Assembly (NCBI GenBank): GCA_963765935.1
Contig: CAVXXX010000001.1
Location: 1,860,001 to 1,924,000, forward strand
Length of the DNA: 64,000 bases
Direction of reading: 5' to 3'
Origin: JAMXLG01 sp963765935
GTDB taxonomy: Bacteria; Vulcanimicrobiota; Vulcanimicrobiia; Vulcanimicrobiales; Vulcanimicrobiaceae
The first letter of the stretch is position 1. Each line of letters opens with the position of its first letter. The notes beneath the pieces are model-generated. The model saw only the letters and a list, made by a program, of their open reading frames with translations, was not told the origin of the DNA and searched no databases. Of the stretch, positions 23,413 through 32,133 are shown one piece after another. Position numbers and translations under genes: made by a program.

Positions 23413-23808
23413 TCACCGTTCGAATAACAAGATCGCGAGCGCGGCGATGCCCATGGCGGCAACCAGCGACCCGGTGATTCCCGCAAGGGAGCGCGGCGGC
23501 GTTTCTTCGTAGAGCGCTTGCATCTGTTTCGCAGCTTGCCGCCGCTGCAGTGCCGAAGCAGCTAGAGAAAAAAGACCGAGGCAGATCAGCATCACCGCGT
23601 AGACTGATGCGCCGCGCTGCCTCGTCGTCAATCCATGTCCGGCCCCGCTCGGAATAACGAAGAAACTGAAGATGGCAAAGCCGAAGGTAATGAGTGACGT
23701 TGCCGTGCGAATCCACGCCATCGTCGTCCGCTCTTCGGCGAGCCACGTTCGCTCGAATGCGAGCTTTGTGTTCGTGTCGATATCGTCCCTACTGCGGGAG
23801 GACTGCAT
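23413..23808 (-). CDS. DUF202 inner-membrane protein
   Basis: 131 residues with three membrane helices (SLITFGFAIFSFFVIP, GASVYAVMLICLGLFSLAAS, GSLVAAMGIAALAILLF), preceded by the DUF202 signature LAFERTWLAEERTTMAWIRT. Members include YidH-like proteins of unknown role. It overlaps the upstream secreted-protein gene by 20 nt on the same strand, so they are co-translated. Confidence 0.85.
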   Translation of the reverse strand: MQSSRSRDDIDTNTKLAFERTWLAEERTTMAWIRTATSLITFGFAIFSFFVIPSGAGHGLTTRQRGASVYAVMLICLGLFSLAASALQRRQAAKQMQALYEETPPRSLAGITGSLVAAMGIAALAILLFER

Positions 23809-24322
23809 AGAACGGCAACGCTTTGATCGTCTTGGCGATCATTGGGTCGTTGACTTCGAAGAGCTTCGTCTTCTGAATCAGCTTGCCGTCGCTGGAGTAA
23901 TACGCTTGTTCCGCCGACGCAGCGGAGAGCTCGGTCATCGTCGTTGCTTGGCGCACGCGCTCCAGCGTTCCGTCACTTTGGCGGAAGCAGAGTTGGGTCG
24001 CCCGTTGCGTTCCTTGCTCATTGATTGAATGCGCGTGCACCCATGCGTAGCTGTCGCCTTGTTTGTAGACGTCGGCGAACGTCAGCTTATCGTTGGTCTG
24101 AACGGCGGCCATGGCATCCGCATCTGCTACTACGAGCCATTTGCCGGATTGCGACGCCACGCGAATAGGTTTCAACGCCATAACGGCGTCTTGAATAGCA
24201 TTGCACTCCGTGTCGATCTGCTTCATCGCCGAAGCGTCCCCGGTTTGAGCGGAGATGGGGGCAACCATTGCGCCTGCAAACAGGATGGTAATGAGAACTG
24301 AAAACCGCTTCATCAATTGCAT
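23789..24322 (-). CDS. secreted protein of unknown function
   Basis: 177 residues: signal peptide MKRFSVLITILFAGAMVAPISA (the second Met may be the true start), then ~150 residues of mixed alpha/beta sequence with two Cys (TECNAI, QLCFRQ) that may form a disulfide. KWLVVADADAMAAVQTNDKL and EQAYYSSDGKLIQKTKLFEV read as strands. The family was not recognised. It is the first gene of a two-gene unit with the DUF202 protein. Confidence 0.65.
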   Translation of the reverse strand: MQLMKRFSVLITILFAGAMVAPISAQTGDASAMKQIDTECNAIQDAVMALKPIRVASQSGKWLVVADADAMAAVQTNDKLTFADVYKQGDSYAWVHAHSINEQGTQRATQLCFRQSDGTLERVRQATTMTELSAASAEQAYYSSDGKLIQKTKLFEVNDPMIAKTIKALPFYAVLPQ

Positions 24323-24430
24323 GGAGTTCGCTCCTCTCTAAACGCTCTCAGTCTAGCCCAGCGAACCGCCGGATGCATATCCGGTAACTGCAGTATTCGG
24401 ACAGGGTGCAAACGCAGGCCATGTTAGGCT

Positions 24431-25285
24431 GTGAGCACCATGGTGATTGCGAAGATCTTGGCGATCGTTATGCTCGTTTCGCTCACGTTCGGAGCGGGCT
24501 TGCAAGTCGATCGCGAGCACCTCAAGGCGATGTTCAAGCACGTTGGACTACTCGCGCGTGCCTTACTCGCGAACGTCATCATTGTGCCGCTTATAGGCGT
24601 TATCGTAGCTACGGCGCTGCGGCTCAATCCCTATGTAGCGACCGGCGTGCTCTTGATGGCAATCTCGCCCGGTGTTCCGTTCGTGCTCTCCGGTATAAGG
24701 AAGAAGGGCGGAAGCCTTAGCCTCGCCATTGCGCTCGCGTTTCTCTTGCCGCTGATTTCCGTACTGACGGTGCCCATTACGGCGAAGCTCGTGTTGCCCG
24801 TCCAAGCGATTGCGGAATTGCCGCTTGGCAACTTTATACGTACGCTCGTCCTTTTTCAACTGCTCCCGTTGCTTGCCGGCATCGCGGTAACGGCCTTGCT
24901 CGGACGGCAACTTCTACAATTGAAACGAGCGCTTAACCTGATCTTCGCTGTTGCAGTTGTCGCGTTGCTCATTGCGCTTGCACCAAGAATCGGACACGCC
25001 GTCGCGGTCGTCTTTGGTTCGCTCGGAATTATTGCCATCATCTGCATCGTTGCATTGTCCGCCGCGACCGGCTGGCTCTTGGGCGGACCGGAGACCGAAG
25101 AACGGCGCGTCTTGACGTTAGCAACGACTTTGCGAAACATCGGCCTCGTCTCTTCGATCGCGACGACGAGTTTCCGTGAGCCCGAAATTGTGGCCGCTGC
25201 GCTCACGTACTTGATCGTCCAGATCATCGCAGCGGCATCGATGGGCGCGTTCTTCACGCGTACGGCGAGGAGGGCAATAGCGTGA
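24431..25285 (+). CDS. BASS-like (bile acid:sodium symporter fold) transporter
   Basis: 284 residues from the GTG at 24431 (ATG alternative at 24440), with 8-9 hydrophobic helices. LTFGAGLQVDREHLKAMFKH, then NPYVATGVLLMAISPGVPFVLSG (the conserved acidic/Pro gate region) and LATTLRNIGLVSSIATTSF match the BASS/arsenite-permease-like fold. The substrate is unknown. It is coupled by GTGA overlap to the next membrane protein, so the pair probably acts together. Confidence 0.7.
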   Translation: MSTMVIAKILAIVMLVSLTFGAGLQVDREHLKAMFKHVGLLARALLANVIIVPLIGVIVATALRLNPYVATGVLLMAISPGVPFVLSGIRKKGGSLSLAIALAFLLPLISVLTVPITAKLVLPVQAIAELPLGNFIRTLVLFQLLPLLAGIAVTALLGRQLLQLKRALNLIFAVAVVALLIALAPRIGHAVAVVFGSLGIIAIICIVALSAATGWLLGGPETEERRVLTLATTLRNIGLVSSIATTSFREPEIVAAALTYLIVQIIAAASMGAFFTRTARRAIA

Positions 25286-26043
25286 CCCCATTGATTGTCA
25301 CCGAATTCGGCTTTAACCGGCTCGGAGTCACTGATTACATTTCGCTCATTGCTGCGGGAACAAACGCGTTCAACGGCGCGCTGCTCGCGCGACGGCCCGA
25401 TCACTACAAACATTTCACGGTCGCCGGAATCATGGTCCTTGCATATGCAGGCGGCATCGGCGGCGGAATCGTACGCGACGTGCTGCTCAACAAGGTTCCG
25501 TCGCCGCTCGTGAACCCTTGGTATTTGATCGTCTGTCTGGCGGCGGCGATTCTTGCGCTGACCATCGACTACTACGCCGCAGCCCGCTTCAAAGACGGTT
25601 TGTTCCAATTCATGACCGCGTTTACTCTGCCGTGGTACGCGATCGTCGGAGCGCAAGCAGCGCTCGGCTCCCACCTCGGCTACGCCGCCGCGGTGCTGAT
25701 CGGGATCATCGCTACGACGGCCGGCCGCTGGATCATTGACACCGCGTGCAACGTGATTCCGAAGCAGCTCGTGCGCGGCGAGTTCTTTGTTCTCTCGGCC
25801 GCGCTTACTGGAATCGCGTATGTCATCTGCGACCAACTTGGCGTGAGCGTTATTCCGGCGACGATCATCGCCTTTTTCGTCGGCTTCGCCTTCCGGCTCA
25901 CCGCGCAAACGCTCGGGTGGGAAGAGTGGGAGCCGTGGGAACCTGGGGATCTCTCGGAAGGCGAACGCGCGCGTAAGAAGCTCGGCGAAGGGCTGCGCAC
26001 GGAGTTGAGCGGGGCTGCTGCCATTAAGGAGACGACCGAGTAG
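25282..26043 (+). CDS. TRIC/YicG-type (UPF0126) membrane channel
   Basis: 253 residues, GTG start overlapping the previous stop. Two repeats of three helices typical of TRIC/YicG proteins: AGIMVLAYAGGIGGGIVRDVLLNKVP (the GGGxxRD signature) in the first half, and a second helix set with GRWIIDTACNVIP. A charged C-terminal tail (WEEWEPWEPGDLSEGERARKK) extends past the usual family length. Prokaryotic TRIC proteins conduct monovalent cations; the role here is inferred. Confidence 0.8.
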   Translation: MTPLIVTEFGFNRLGVTDYISLIAAGTNAFNGALLARRPDHYKHFTVAGIMVLAYAGGIGGGIVRDVLLNKVPSPLVNPWYLIVCLAAAILALTIDYYAAARFKDGLFQFMTAFTLPWYAIVGAQAALGSHLGYAAAVLIGIIATTAGRWIIDTACNVIPKQLVRGEFFVLSAALTGIAYVICDQLGVSVIPATIIAFFVGFAFRLTAQTLGWEEWEPWEPGDLSEGERARKKLGEGLRTELSGAAAIKETTE

Positions 26044-26104
26044 GACGTTGCGTTGTGCGTTAACCGGATAGTTCGGCAATGTCGTCGCGGCGTACAATCG
26101 ATCC

Positions 26105-27022
26105 ATGGTAACCAACACCATGCAATACATCCCCGCGGGCCGCTTTCTCATGGGGTCGAATCGTTTTTATCCCGAGGAGGGGCCCGTTCGCGAAATTCAG
26201 GTCGAAGGTTTTTCGATCGATATGCACGCCGTGACGAATCGCGAATACGCGAAGTTCGTCGATGAGACCGGATACGTAACGGTCGCGCAACGACCGTTGA
26301 ATCCCGAAGATTTTCCCGGCGCGCCGCTCGAAGCACTCGTCCCGGGCGCACTCGTGTTTCACGAAACTGCCGGTCCCGTCGATCTTCGTGATTGGACGCA
26401 ATGGTGGTCCTACGTTGCCGGCGCATGCTGGAAGTATCCCGAGGGCCCCGGAAGCACGATCGAATCGCGATTGAATCATCCCGTCGTGCACGTCGCTTAC
26501 GAGGACGCGGAAGCGTACGCATCGTGGGCCGGTAAACGCCTGCCGACGGAAGCCGAGTGGGAGTATGCCGCGCGCGGCGGATTAGAAGGCGCGGATTACG
26601 TGTGGGGCGACGAGATGGAACCCGATGGAAAACCGGCCGCGAATACGTGGCAAGGCGAGTTTCCCTGGCAGAATCTCGAGACCGACGGATACGCGCGAAC
26701 GGCACCCGTAGGAATGTTTGCGCCCAATGGCTACGGCTTGTATGACATGGCCGGCAACGTTTGGGAATGGACGAGTGATTGGTTCGTGGCCCACCGCGAG
26801 AAGCTTCAATCGCCGTGTTGCGGCGATGTGAGCAGCGCAGCGTTTCGCGAGCAGAGCTACGATCCCGCGCAGCCGCAATTCCGCATTCCGCGCAAGGTGC
26901 TCAAGGGCGGATCGCATTTGTGCGCGCCAAACTATTGTTTGCGATTCCGCCCCGCCGCGCGTTCGCCACAGATGATCGATACTGGAATGTCGCATCTGGG
27001 TTTTCGGTGCGTGAAGGATTAG
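26105..27022 (+). CDS. formylglycine-generating enzyme (sulfatase activator)
   Basis: 305 residues of the FGE-sulfatase/SUMF1 family: IPAGRFLMGSNRFYPEEGP, HPVVHVAYEDAEAYASWAGKRLPTEAEWEYAARGG, YDMAGNVWEWTSDWF, and KGGSHLCAPNYCLRFRPAAR. Cys273 and Cys278 of the last block correspond to the copper-binding active-site cysteines of aerobic FGE. It converts the sulfatase active-site Cys to C-alpha-formylglycine. A Cys-type arylsulfatase lies 476 bp away in convergent orientation and is the obvious client. Confidence 0.95.
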   Translation: MVTNTMQYIPAGRFLMGSNRFYPEEGPVREIQVEGFSIDMHAVTNREYAKFVDETGYVTVAQRPLNPEDFPGAPLEALVPGALVFHETAGPVDLRDWTQWWSYVAGACWKYPEGPGSTIESRLNHPVVHVAYEDAEAYASWAGKRLPTEAEWEYAARGGLEGADYVWGDEMEPDGKPAANTWQGEFPWQNLETDGYARTAPVGMFAPNGYGLYDMAGNVWEWTSDWFVAHREKLQSPCCGDVSSAAFREQSYDPAQPQFRIPRKVLKGGSHLCAPNYCLRFRPAARSPQMIDTGMSHLGFRCVKD

Positions 27023-27047
27023 CGCGCGAAGTGGGTAGGAAACATGC

Positions 27048-27482
27048 ATGAGAGCAACCTGGCAACCCCATGAAAAGCACGGGCGGCTCACGATGCAGAG
27101 TGACCTGCCGAACAGCGTTTTTGCATTTCCTAAGGAGCGGAAGGAGCCTCTGACCGACGCGCGCCACGTGCGCAATGCGGTAGCGCGTTTCGATCAAGTG
27201 ACCGACGTTCCGAAGAGCGAACGCGAATTGGCTTTCGCGAACATCAAGAAAGCCGCGAAGTACTACGGCATCGATCTCAGTGAAACATCGTGGACCGATC
27301 TCGGCGTTCATCCACAGCCGCATCGCAAACAGAGTGCTCGTAAGGGCGCAGAGACACGCAAGCGCACCGGCGTTGCAAAGAAAGCGGCGCAAAAAGGCGC
27401 CGCCACTCGCAAGCGCACCGGTGTTGCTAAAACGGCGGCTCGCAAAGCGGCGGCAACGCGTAAGAAACGCTCTAAACGTTAA
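27048..27482 (+). CDS. DUF6582-like protein with lysine-rich H1-like tail
   Basis: 144 residues. The first ~90 (KHGRLT...LPNSVFAFPKERKEPLTDARHVRNAVARFDQVTDV...KKAAKYYGIDL) form a compact conserved domain resembling DUF6582, seen alone in many bacteria. The last ~50 are basic repeats (RKRTGVAKKAAQKGAATRKR, TGVAKTAARKAAATRK) like the H1-like protein at 18103. TAGGA precedes the ATG. DNA binding by the tail is likely; the domain's role is unknown. Confidence 0.75.
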   Translation: MRATWQPHEKHGRLTMQSDLPNSVFAFPKERKEPLTDARHVRNAVARFDQVTDVPKSERELAFANIKKAAKYYGIDLSETSWTDLGVHPQPHRKQSARKGAETRKRTGVAKKAAQKGAATRKRTGVAKTAARKAAATRKKRSKR

Positions 27483-27497
27483 GGGTACGAACGCGCC

Positions 27498-29900
27498 CTA
27501 GCCGTTCACACCGGCTAGCGTCTTCGTTTGGTGAGCTGCTATTGTCAGCTCACCTTTTTCTGCTTCGCTCTTTGGCGTCGGCTCGAGATCGAACGTTACT
27601 TTGTTGATCGTTCCGGTGAATACGAACGGCGACTTGTAGGTGAGTGAGACCGGCTTGTTGTTATCGCGTCCGATATCCATGCCTGCGTACGCGGAGAAGC
27701 GTCCAGGAACCGTGTGTTCGAGTCGCCCCTCGCCGACAAGCGCACCATTGATCAGAAGACGGCCGAGTCCGCCGGTGCCGGGTTTCGGTGCATCGGCAAC
27801 GAATTCGAACCGAGCAATGACGGGGCCCGCGGGCAACGGCTTCGATGACGTGATCGTGTAGCTTTGCACGCCGAGGAAGCTGTAGGTGTGATGCAGCTTT
27901 CCGTTCTGAACGTAGAGCGCAAAACCGCCAAGGAAGTCGGCGTTGGCAACGATTGCGCCTTCAGCGCCGCGGTCCGGAATGACGATATCGGCCTCCATCA
28001 CATATGACGTACCGTACACATGCGGAATCATGCCGGGACCGATGTTCTGCACGCCGGGAAGGAACGTAAATTGCGTCTTGGTCGACCCCGCCGTCGGTTT
28101 GAATCCGAAAAACGAGGAGAAGCCGGCGAGCAGCGGCGTGACGTGATATTTCTCCGCTTCTTGCCAGAAGAGCGCCTTGAGTTCATTCAGTTTCTCGGGA
28201 TACGTAGCGGCGACGTTGTGCGCTTGTGAGAAATCCTTCGTGGTATCGTACAGTTCCCACGTGTCTTTATCCGGATCGTAGTTGCCCGGTGCGAATTTGA
28301 TCATGTCGGCGGGCGTGATCTCCCACGGAATGCGATCCAGACGGCAGCTCGCAATCCAACCGTCTTTATACATTGCGCGGTTCGCGAAGATTTCGAAGTA
28401 CTGCTGGGTGTGGCGTTCCGCTGCGTTCGCGTCGTCAAACGAATACGCGAAGCTCACGCCATGCATCGGCATCTGCTCGATGCCGTTGACCATCTTCGGC
28501 GCCGGAAGACCGGTAATTTCGAGGATGGTCGGCACAACATCGATGAGATGCGTGAACTGCGAACGGATTCCACCCTTGTCTTTGATACGCGCCGGCCACG
28601 AGATCACCATCGGATCGCGCGTGCCGCCGAAGTGCGACGCGACTTGTTTCCCCCACTGGAACGGTGTGTTTCCGGCCCATGCCCACCCGCATGCAAAGTG
28701 CGGATCGGTTGCGGGACCGCCCCACGCTTCGATTCCGCCGTAACCGTGATTGATGAGCGCGAGCTGCTGTTGCGGAGTTAGCGAAACGCCGTTGAGCACG
28801 ACCAGCTCGTTAAAGCATCCCGTCGTCGTGCCTTCCATGCTCGAGCCGTTATCGCCCAGAATATAGATGATCACCGTGTTCTCGAGGATGCCGATGTCAT
28901 CGATCGCTTGGATCACTCGGCCGACGTTGTGGTCCGCGTTTTCTTGGAAGCCGGCATAGACTTCCATTTGACGCGCGTAGAGTTTCTTTTCATCGGCGGA
29001 GAGTGAATCCCAAGCGGGGAAAGCGTCGTCGCGCGGCGTCAACTCCGCATCTGGCGGAATGATTCCGAGTTTCTTCTGGCGTTCGTAGGTTTGCACGCGC
29101 AACGCGTCCCAACCGCCGTCGAAATGTCCCTTGTATTTGTCAGCCCACGTCGAGGACACATGGTGCGGTGCATGACTTGCTCCCGTGGAGAAGTAGATGA
29201 AGAACGGCTTTTCGGGATCCTGCGATTTCTGTCCGCGAATCCATTCGATCGTCTTGTCCGCCATCGCATCCGGGAAATAAAAGTTCTCATCGTCGGGCGG
29301 TCCGAGAATCGTGTTGTTCTCGGTGATCACCGTATCGTATTGACTTGCTTCGCCGCCGAGGAAACCCCAGAAATAGTCGAAGCCGAGGCCGTTAGGCCAA
29401 CGCCGGAATGGCCCTGCCGGCCCTTGCTGATCGTCCGGCGTCAAATGCCATTTGCCGAATGCCGCCGTGTTATAGCCGTTATTGCGCAGAATCTCGGCGA
29501 CGGATGCCGCGCTTTTCGGCCACGTCGCGTTGTATCCGGGCCATCCGCCGCAAAATTCGGCGATCGATCCAAAGCCGACGGCATGATGATTTCGTCCGGA
29601 GAGTAGCGCCGCGCGACTGGGCGAGCAGAGCGCCGTGACGTGAAAGCGATTGTAGCGTAATCCCGTTTCGGCGAGCCGTTCTAGCGTCGGACTCGCAATT
29701 GGTCCGCCGTACGTTGCTGCGTTTCCGAATCCGGCGTCGTCGATCAAGACCAGCACAACGTTCGGTGCGCCGTGTGGCGCTTGCACCGGGATGGGGTAAT
29801 CAGGAACGGATCCCGCAAGCGTGCGATTCGATACACCCTTGAACGGGCGATCGGGAATCGGCAGAACCGTACGGTCAAGAGTCTCGTCGGACGAAGCCAT
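27498..29900 (-). CDS. type I arylsulfatase
   Basis: 800 residues, alkaline-phosphatase superfamily. Metal ligands in LVLIDDAGFGN (Asp54, Asp55), the sulfatase signature LCSPSRAALLSGR with Cys92 as formylglycine precursor, then AFGKWHLTP and further metal-site residues in YILGDNGSS. The length (~800 aa) fits the large arylsulfatase type with an extra C-terminal beta domain (~600-800). No signal peptide is visible, so it may be cytoplasmic or Sec-independent. Maturation needs the FGE encoded at 26105..27022. Confidence 0.95.
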   Translation of the reverse strand: MASSDETLDRTVLPIPDRPFKGVSNRTLAGSVPDYPIPVQAPHGAPNVVLVLIDDAGFGNAATYGGPIASPTLERLAETGLRYNRFHVTALCSPSRAALLSGRNHHAVGFGSIAEFCGGWPGYNATWPKSAASVAEILRNNGYNTAAFGKWHLTPDDQQGPAGPFRRWPNGLGFDYFWGFLGGEASQYDTVITENNTILGPPDDENFYFPDAMADKTIEWIRGQKSQDPEKPFFIYFSTGASHAPHHVSSTWADKYKGHFDGGWDALRVQTYERQKKLGIIPPDAELTPRDDAFPAWDSLSADEKKLYARQMEVYAGFQENADHNVGRVIQAIDDIGILENTVIIYILGDNGSSMEGTTTGCFNELVVLNGVSLTPQQQLALINHGYGGIEAWGGPATDPHFACGWAWAGNTPFQWGKQVASHFGGTRDPMVISWPARIKDKGGIRSQFTHLIDVVPTILEITGLPAPKMVNGIEQMPMHGVSFAYSFDDANAAERHTQQYFEIFANRAMYKDGWIASCRLDRIPWEITPADMIKFAPGNYDPDKDTWELYDTTKDFSQAHNVAATYPEKLNELKALFWQEAEKYHVTPLLAGFSSFFGFKPTAGSTKTQFTFLPGVQNIGPGMIPHVYGTSYVMEADIVIPDRGAEGAIVANADFLGGFALYVQNGKLHHTYSFLGVQSYTITSSKPLPAGPVIARFEFVADAPKPGTGGLGRLLINGALVGEGRLEHTVPGRFSAYAGMDIGRDNNKPVSLTYKSPFVFTGTINKVTFDLEPTPKSEAEKGELTIAAHQTKTLAGVNG

Positions 29901-29942
29901 GCAGTCGGCCTTTCATGAAGCCAAAGGTTTATGGCTTTTAGT

Positions 29943-30182
29943 CTAGGCCTTATCGTACCGTCGCTTTATCCCGAACGTGCGACGATAGCGGACGTAGAGC
30001 GTCTTTACGATCGACTGCATTTCCACCAGGCCGCTTGCCGTTTCCGGGATATCGCGATATCCCGTTGTCTCCATCCATTCTTCGAACGTGGGTGTGGTTT
30101 GCGCGTGCGTGACGATGTCGTGCAGGTCGGTTTCCCATTCCATGATTCTCGCGTTTGAATACCCGTGCACTTTTCGGAGCAC
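29943..30182 (-). CDS. small hypothetical protein upstream of arylsulfatase
   Basis: 79 residues from the GTG at 30182, or 66 from the ATG at 30143 (MEWETDLHDIVTHAQ). Hydrophilic, with a Trp/acidic N-terminal half and a basic C-terminus (KTLYVRYRRTFGIKRRYDKA). It ends 42 nt before the arylsulfatase start on the same strand and may be co-transcribed. No family recognised. An 18-bp perfect palindrome lies within it at 30046. Confidence 0.45.
   Translation of the reverse strand: MLRKVHGYSNARIMEWETDLHDIVTHAQTTPTFEEWMETTGYRDIPETASGLVEMQSIVKTLYVRYRRTFGIKRRYDKA
30046..30063. repeat. 18-bp perfect palindrome
   Basis: GGGATATCGCGATATCCC is fully self-complementary and lies inside the small hypothetical ORF, about 150 nt upstream of the arylsulfatase start. 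It could be a regulator site or chance; no second copy was noticed. Confidence 0.5.
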
Positions 30183-30215
30183 GCGCGAGCGTCACGCATG
30201 AGACAATCACGCTGT

Positions 30216-30594
30216 ATGAATGGAACCAAGCAGTTGCTCTATGTTTCTGCCGGCGTAGAGGCTCTAACCGGCATTGTCGCGGTGGTGTCGCCGCTCGACC
30301 TTTGTTTGGCTTTTATTTGCGGTGCCACTGACCATCGGCGGCCGCCTTCTCGGGCTAGTCACCGGCGTCGCTCTGGTTTCTCTCGCAGTTGCTTGTTGGC
30401 CGACGAGAAGCGTTGAGGCTCCTCAGGTTCGCGGGCTCGTTGTTTACAACGGTTTCGTAGCCGTGCTGTTTCTCATCATCGCGCTTCGCACGCCGTTTGT
30501 CGGAATCTTACTGTGGCCGGCGCTGGTATTCCACGGCATCATGACCGTTCTACTTGTCCTTGCGCGACGCGGGGCACCCGCCGTCGCTCGTTAG
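30216..30594 (+). pseudogene. frameshifted four-helix membrane protein
   Basis: Frame 1 from the ATG at 30216 reads MNGTKQLLYVSAGVEALTGIVAVVSPLD, then runs off into unrelated sequence. A frame one base over continues with FVWLLFAVPLTIGGRLLGLV, then LVVYNGFVAVLFLIIALR and a last helix to 30594. Skipping one C of the CC at 30299-30300 joins them into a smooth ~125-residue protein with four membrane helices of an uncharacterised family. Either the gene carries a 1-nt insertion or the sequence has an error here. Confidence 0.75.
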
Positions 30595-30670
30595 CCGCGC
30601 GCTCCCCCTTAGCATCCGCGCGTCGTTTCTCGGTGTTTGATGCTTCGTGGTTTGGGGAGATGGACGCGAC

Positions 30671-31666
30671 ATGTTGAGCAAACGTAACCTCGGTAATCAA
30701 GGCCTGATCGTTTCGGAGATCGGGCTCGGCTGCATGGGCATGAGCGCCGCATACGGGCCCGGCGAACGGGACGAGCATGAATCCATTGGCACGATTCACC
30801 GCGGACTCGAACTCGGCGTGAATTTCTTCGACACGGCCGAAGCCTATGGGCCCTACACGAACGAAGAGCTGCTTGCACGAGCGCTCAAAGGACGCAGAGA
30901 TGAAGCGGTTATCGCAACGAAGTTCGGTTTCTGCTTCGGCGATGACGGAGAAATCAACGGCGTGAACAGCCGCTCCGAGCACGTGCGTGATGCGGTGGAA
31001 GGTTCGCTGCGACGCCTTGCAACCGATCGAATCGATCTGCTCTATCAGCACCGCGTCGATCCTTCCGTTCCAATCGAAGAAACGGTCGGTGCAATGGCGG
31101 AACTCGTGCGCGAGGGCAAAGTACGGTTTCTCGGATTATCGGAAGCCGGCGAGCAGAACATTCGTCGCGCGCATGCGGTGCATCCGATTTCCGCATTGCA
31201 GAGTGAATATTCACTTTGGGAACGCAACCTCGAAGGACGCATCGTTCCACTCTTGCGCGAACTCGGTATCGGTCTCGTGCCGTTTGCTCCACTCGGACGT
31301 GGTTTTCTTACGGGAAGCGTAAAGCGCGCCGAGGAGTATCCCGAAGGCGACTACCGGCGGGGCGACCCGCGCTACCAAGGCGCGAACTTCGATGCGAATA
31401 TGAAAGCTGCATCGATCGTGCGCGACGTTGCGACGCGCAATCATGCAACGCCCGGACAGATTGCTCTAGCGTGGTTACTGCGCAAGGGCGACGATATCGT
31501 TCCGATTCCCGGAACGAAGCACCGAACGTATTTGGAAGAGAACGCCGGTGCCGCGAACGTCAAACTGTCCACCGGGGACATGGCGCAACTCGATGCGGCG
31601 CTCGCGCCCGAGAAGATCTCCGGCCCGCGTTATAATGAACGGCAGGCGGCGATGGTCGACCGCTAG
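30671..31666 (+). CDS. aldo/keto reductase
   Basis: 331 residues, (beta/alpha)8 barrel. The catalytic tetrad is visible: Asp54 and Tyr59 in FFDTAEAYG, Lys84 in IATKFGF, His127 in YQHRVD. The coenzyme end has LLRKGDDIVPIPGTKH. Closest in style to the AKR11/AKR13 type (YajO/voltage-beta-like) acting on small aldehydes. The ATG at 30671 is chosen over a TTG 24 nt upstream because it gives the standard MLSKRNLGNQGL start. It converges with the phosphoribosyltransferase gene, overlapping by 4 nt. Confidence 0.93.
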   Translation: MLSKRNLGNQGLIVSEIGLGCMGMSAAYGPGERDEHESIGTIHRGLELGVNFFDTAEAYGPYTNEELLARALKGRRDEAVIATKFGFCFGDDGEINGVNSRSEHVRDAVEGSLRRLATDRIDLLYQHRVDPSVPIEETVGAMAELVREGKVRFLGLSEAGEQNIRRAHAVHPISALQSEYSLWERNLEGRIVPLLRELGIGLVPFAPLGRGFLTGSVKRAEEYPEGDYRRGDPRYQGANFDANMKAASIVRDVATRNHATPGQIALAWLLRKGDDIVPIPGTKHRTYLEENAGAANVKLSTGDMAQLDAALAPEKISGPRYNERQAAMVDR

Positions 31667-32133
31667 AGCGGCGTCACCACGACAATGTCGTTTATGCCGT
31701 GACGGCGAAGCGCGACGATTGCGGCTAGGAGATCTTGCGGACTGCTCGTGCCGTCGTCGACCACAATGATGCTGTTCCCGGTGAGACGCGCAACTGTTCG
31801 GCCGTTGCGATACGACGCTTCCAATTCGGCAATGCTTTGCTCTTCGGCCTTTGCCGCGCCGACGAATGCGATCAGTGAAATGCCCGCCGCCTCGAGTGCC
31901 TTCGTATTTGGAACGTATGCGCCTCGTGCAACGGCGCCGCCCGCGATGGTTCGCACGAGAAAGATGTCAAACGGCAAGCGTAAGACGTCCGCGACGCCTT
32001 CGGCGACGCGGAAACTCGCCGGTGTCGTGGCGACGATGACGGCGTCGCGGCGCCCCTTGTAAACGAGAAGTGATTGCGCGAGGCGACGCCCTCGCTCGCG
32101 CGTCAAAGCATCGGAAGATATCGTTGGAACCAT
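31663..32133 (-). CDS. phosphoribosyltransferase-like protein
   Basis: 156 residues. A PRTase fold is suggested by AVIVATTPASFRVAEGVADVL (first beta-alpha unit), FLVRTIAGGAVARGAYV, and NSIIVVDDGTSSPQDLLAAIVALR, where VVDDG matches the PRPP-binding loop, though the usual T-G after it is T-S here. In many genomes this domain is fused to, or next to, a dienelactone-hydrolase-like domain; the next gene is exactly that and overlaps by 31 nt. The substrate is unknown. Confidence 0.75.
   Translation of the reverse strand: MVPTISSDALTRERGRRLAQSLLVYKGRRDAVIVATTPASFRVAEGVADVLRLPFDIFLVRTIAGGAVARGAYVPNTKALEAAGISLIAFVGAAKAEEQSIAELEASYRNGRTVARLTGNSIIVVDDGTSSPQDLLAAIVALRRHGINDIVVVTPL

Noticed and set aside
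24856..26151. 431-residue minus-strand ORF across two membrane-protein genes
   Set aside because: Antisense to the BASS-like and TRIC-like genes, whose own protein signatures are clear.
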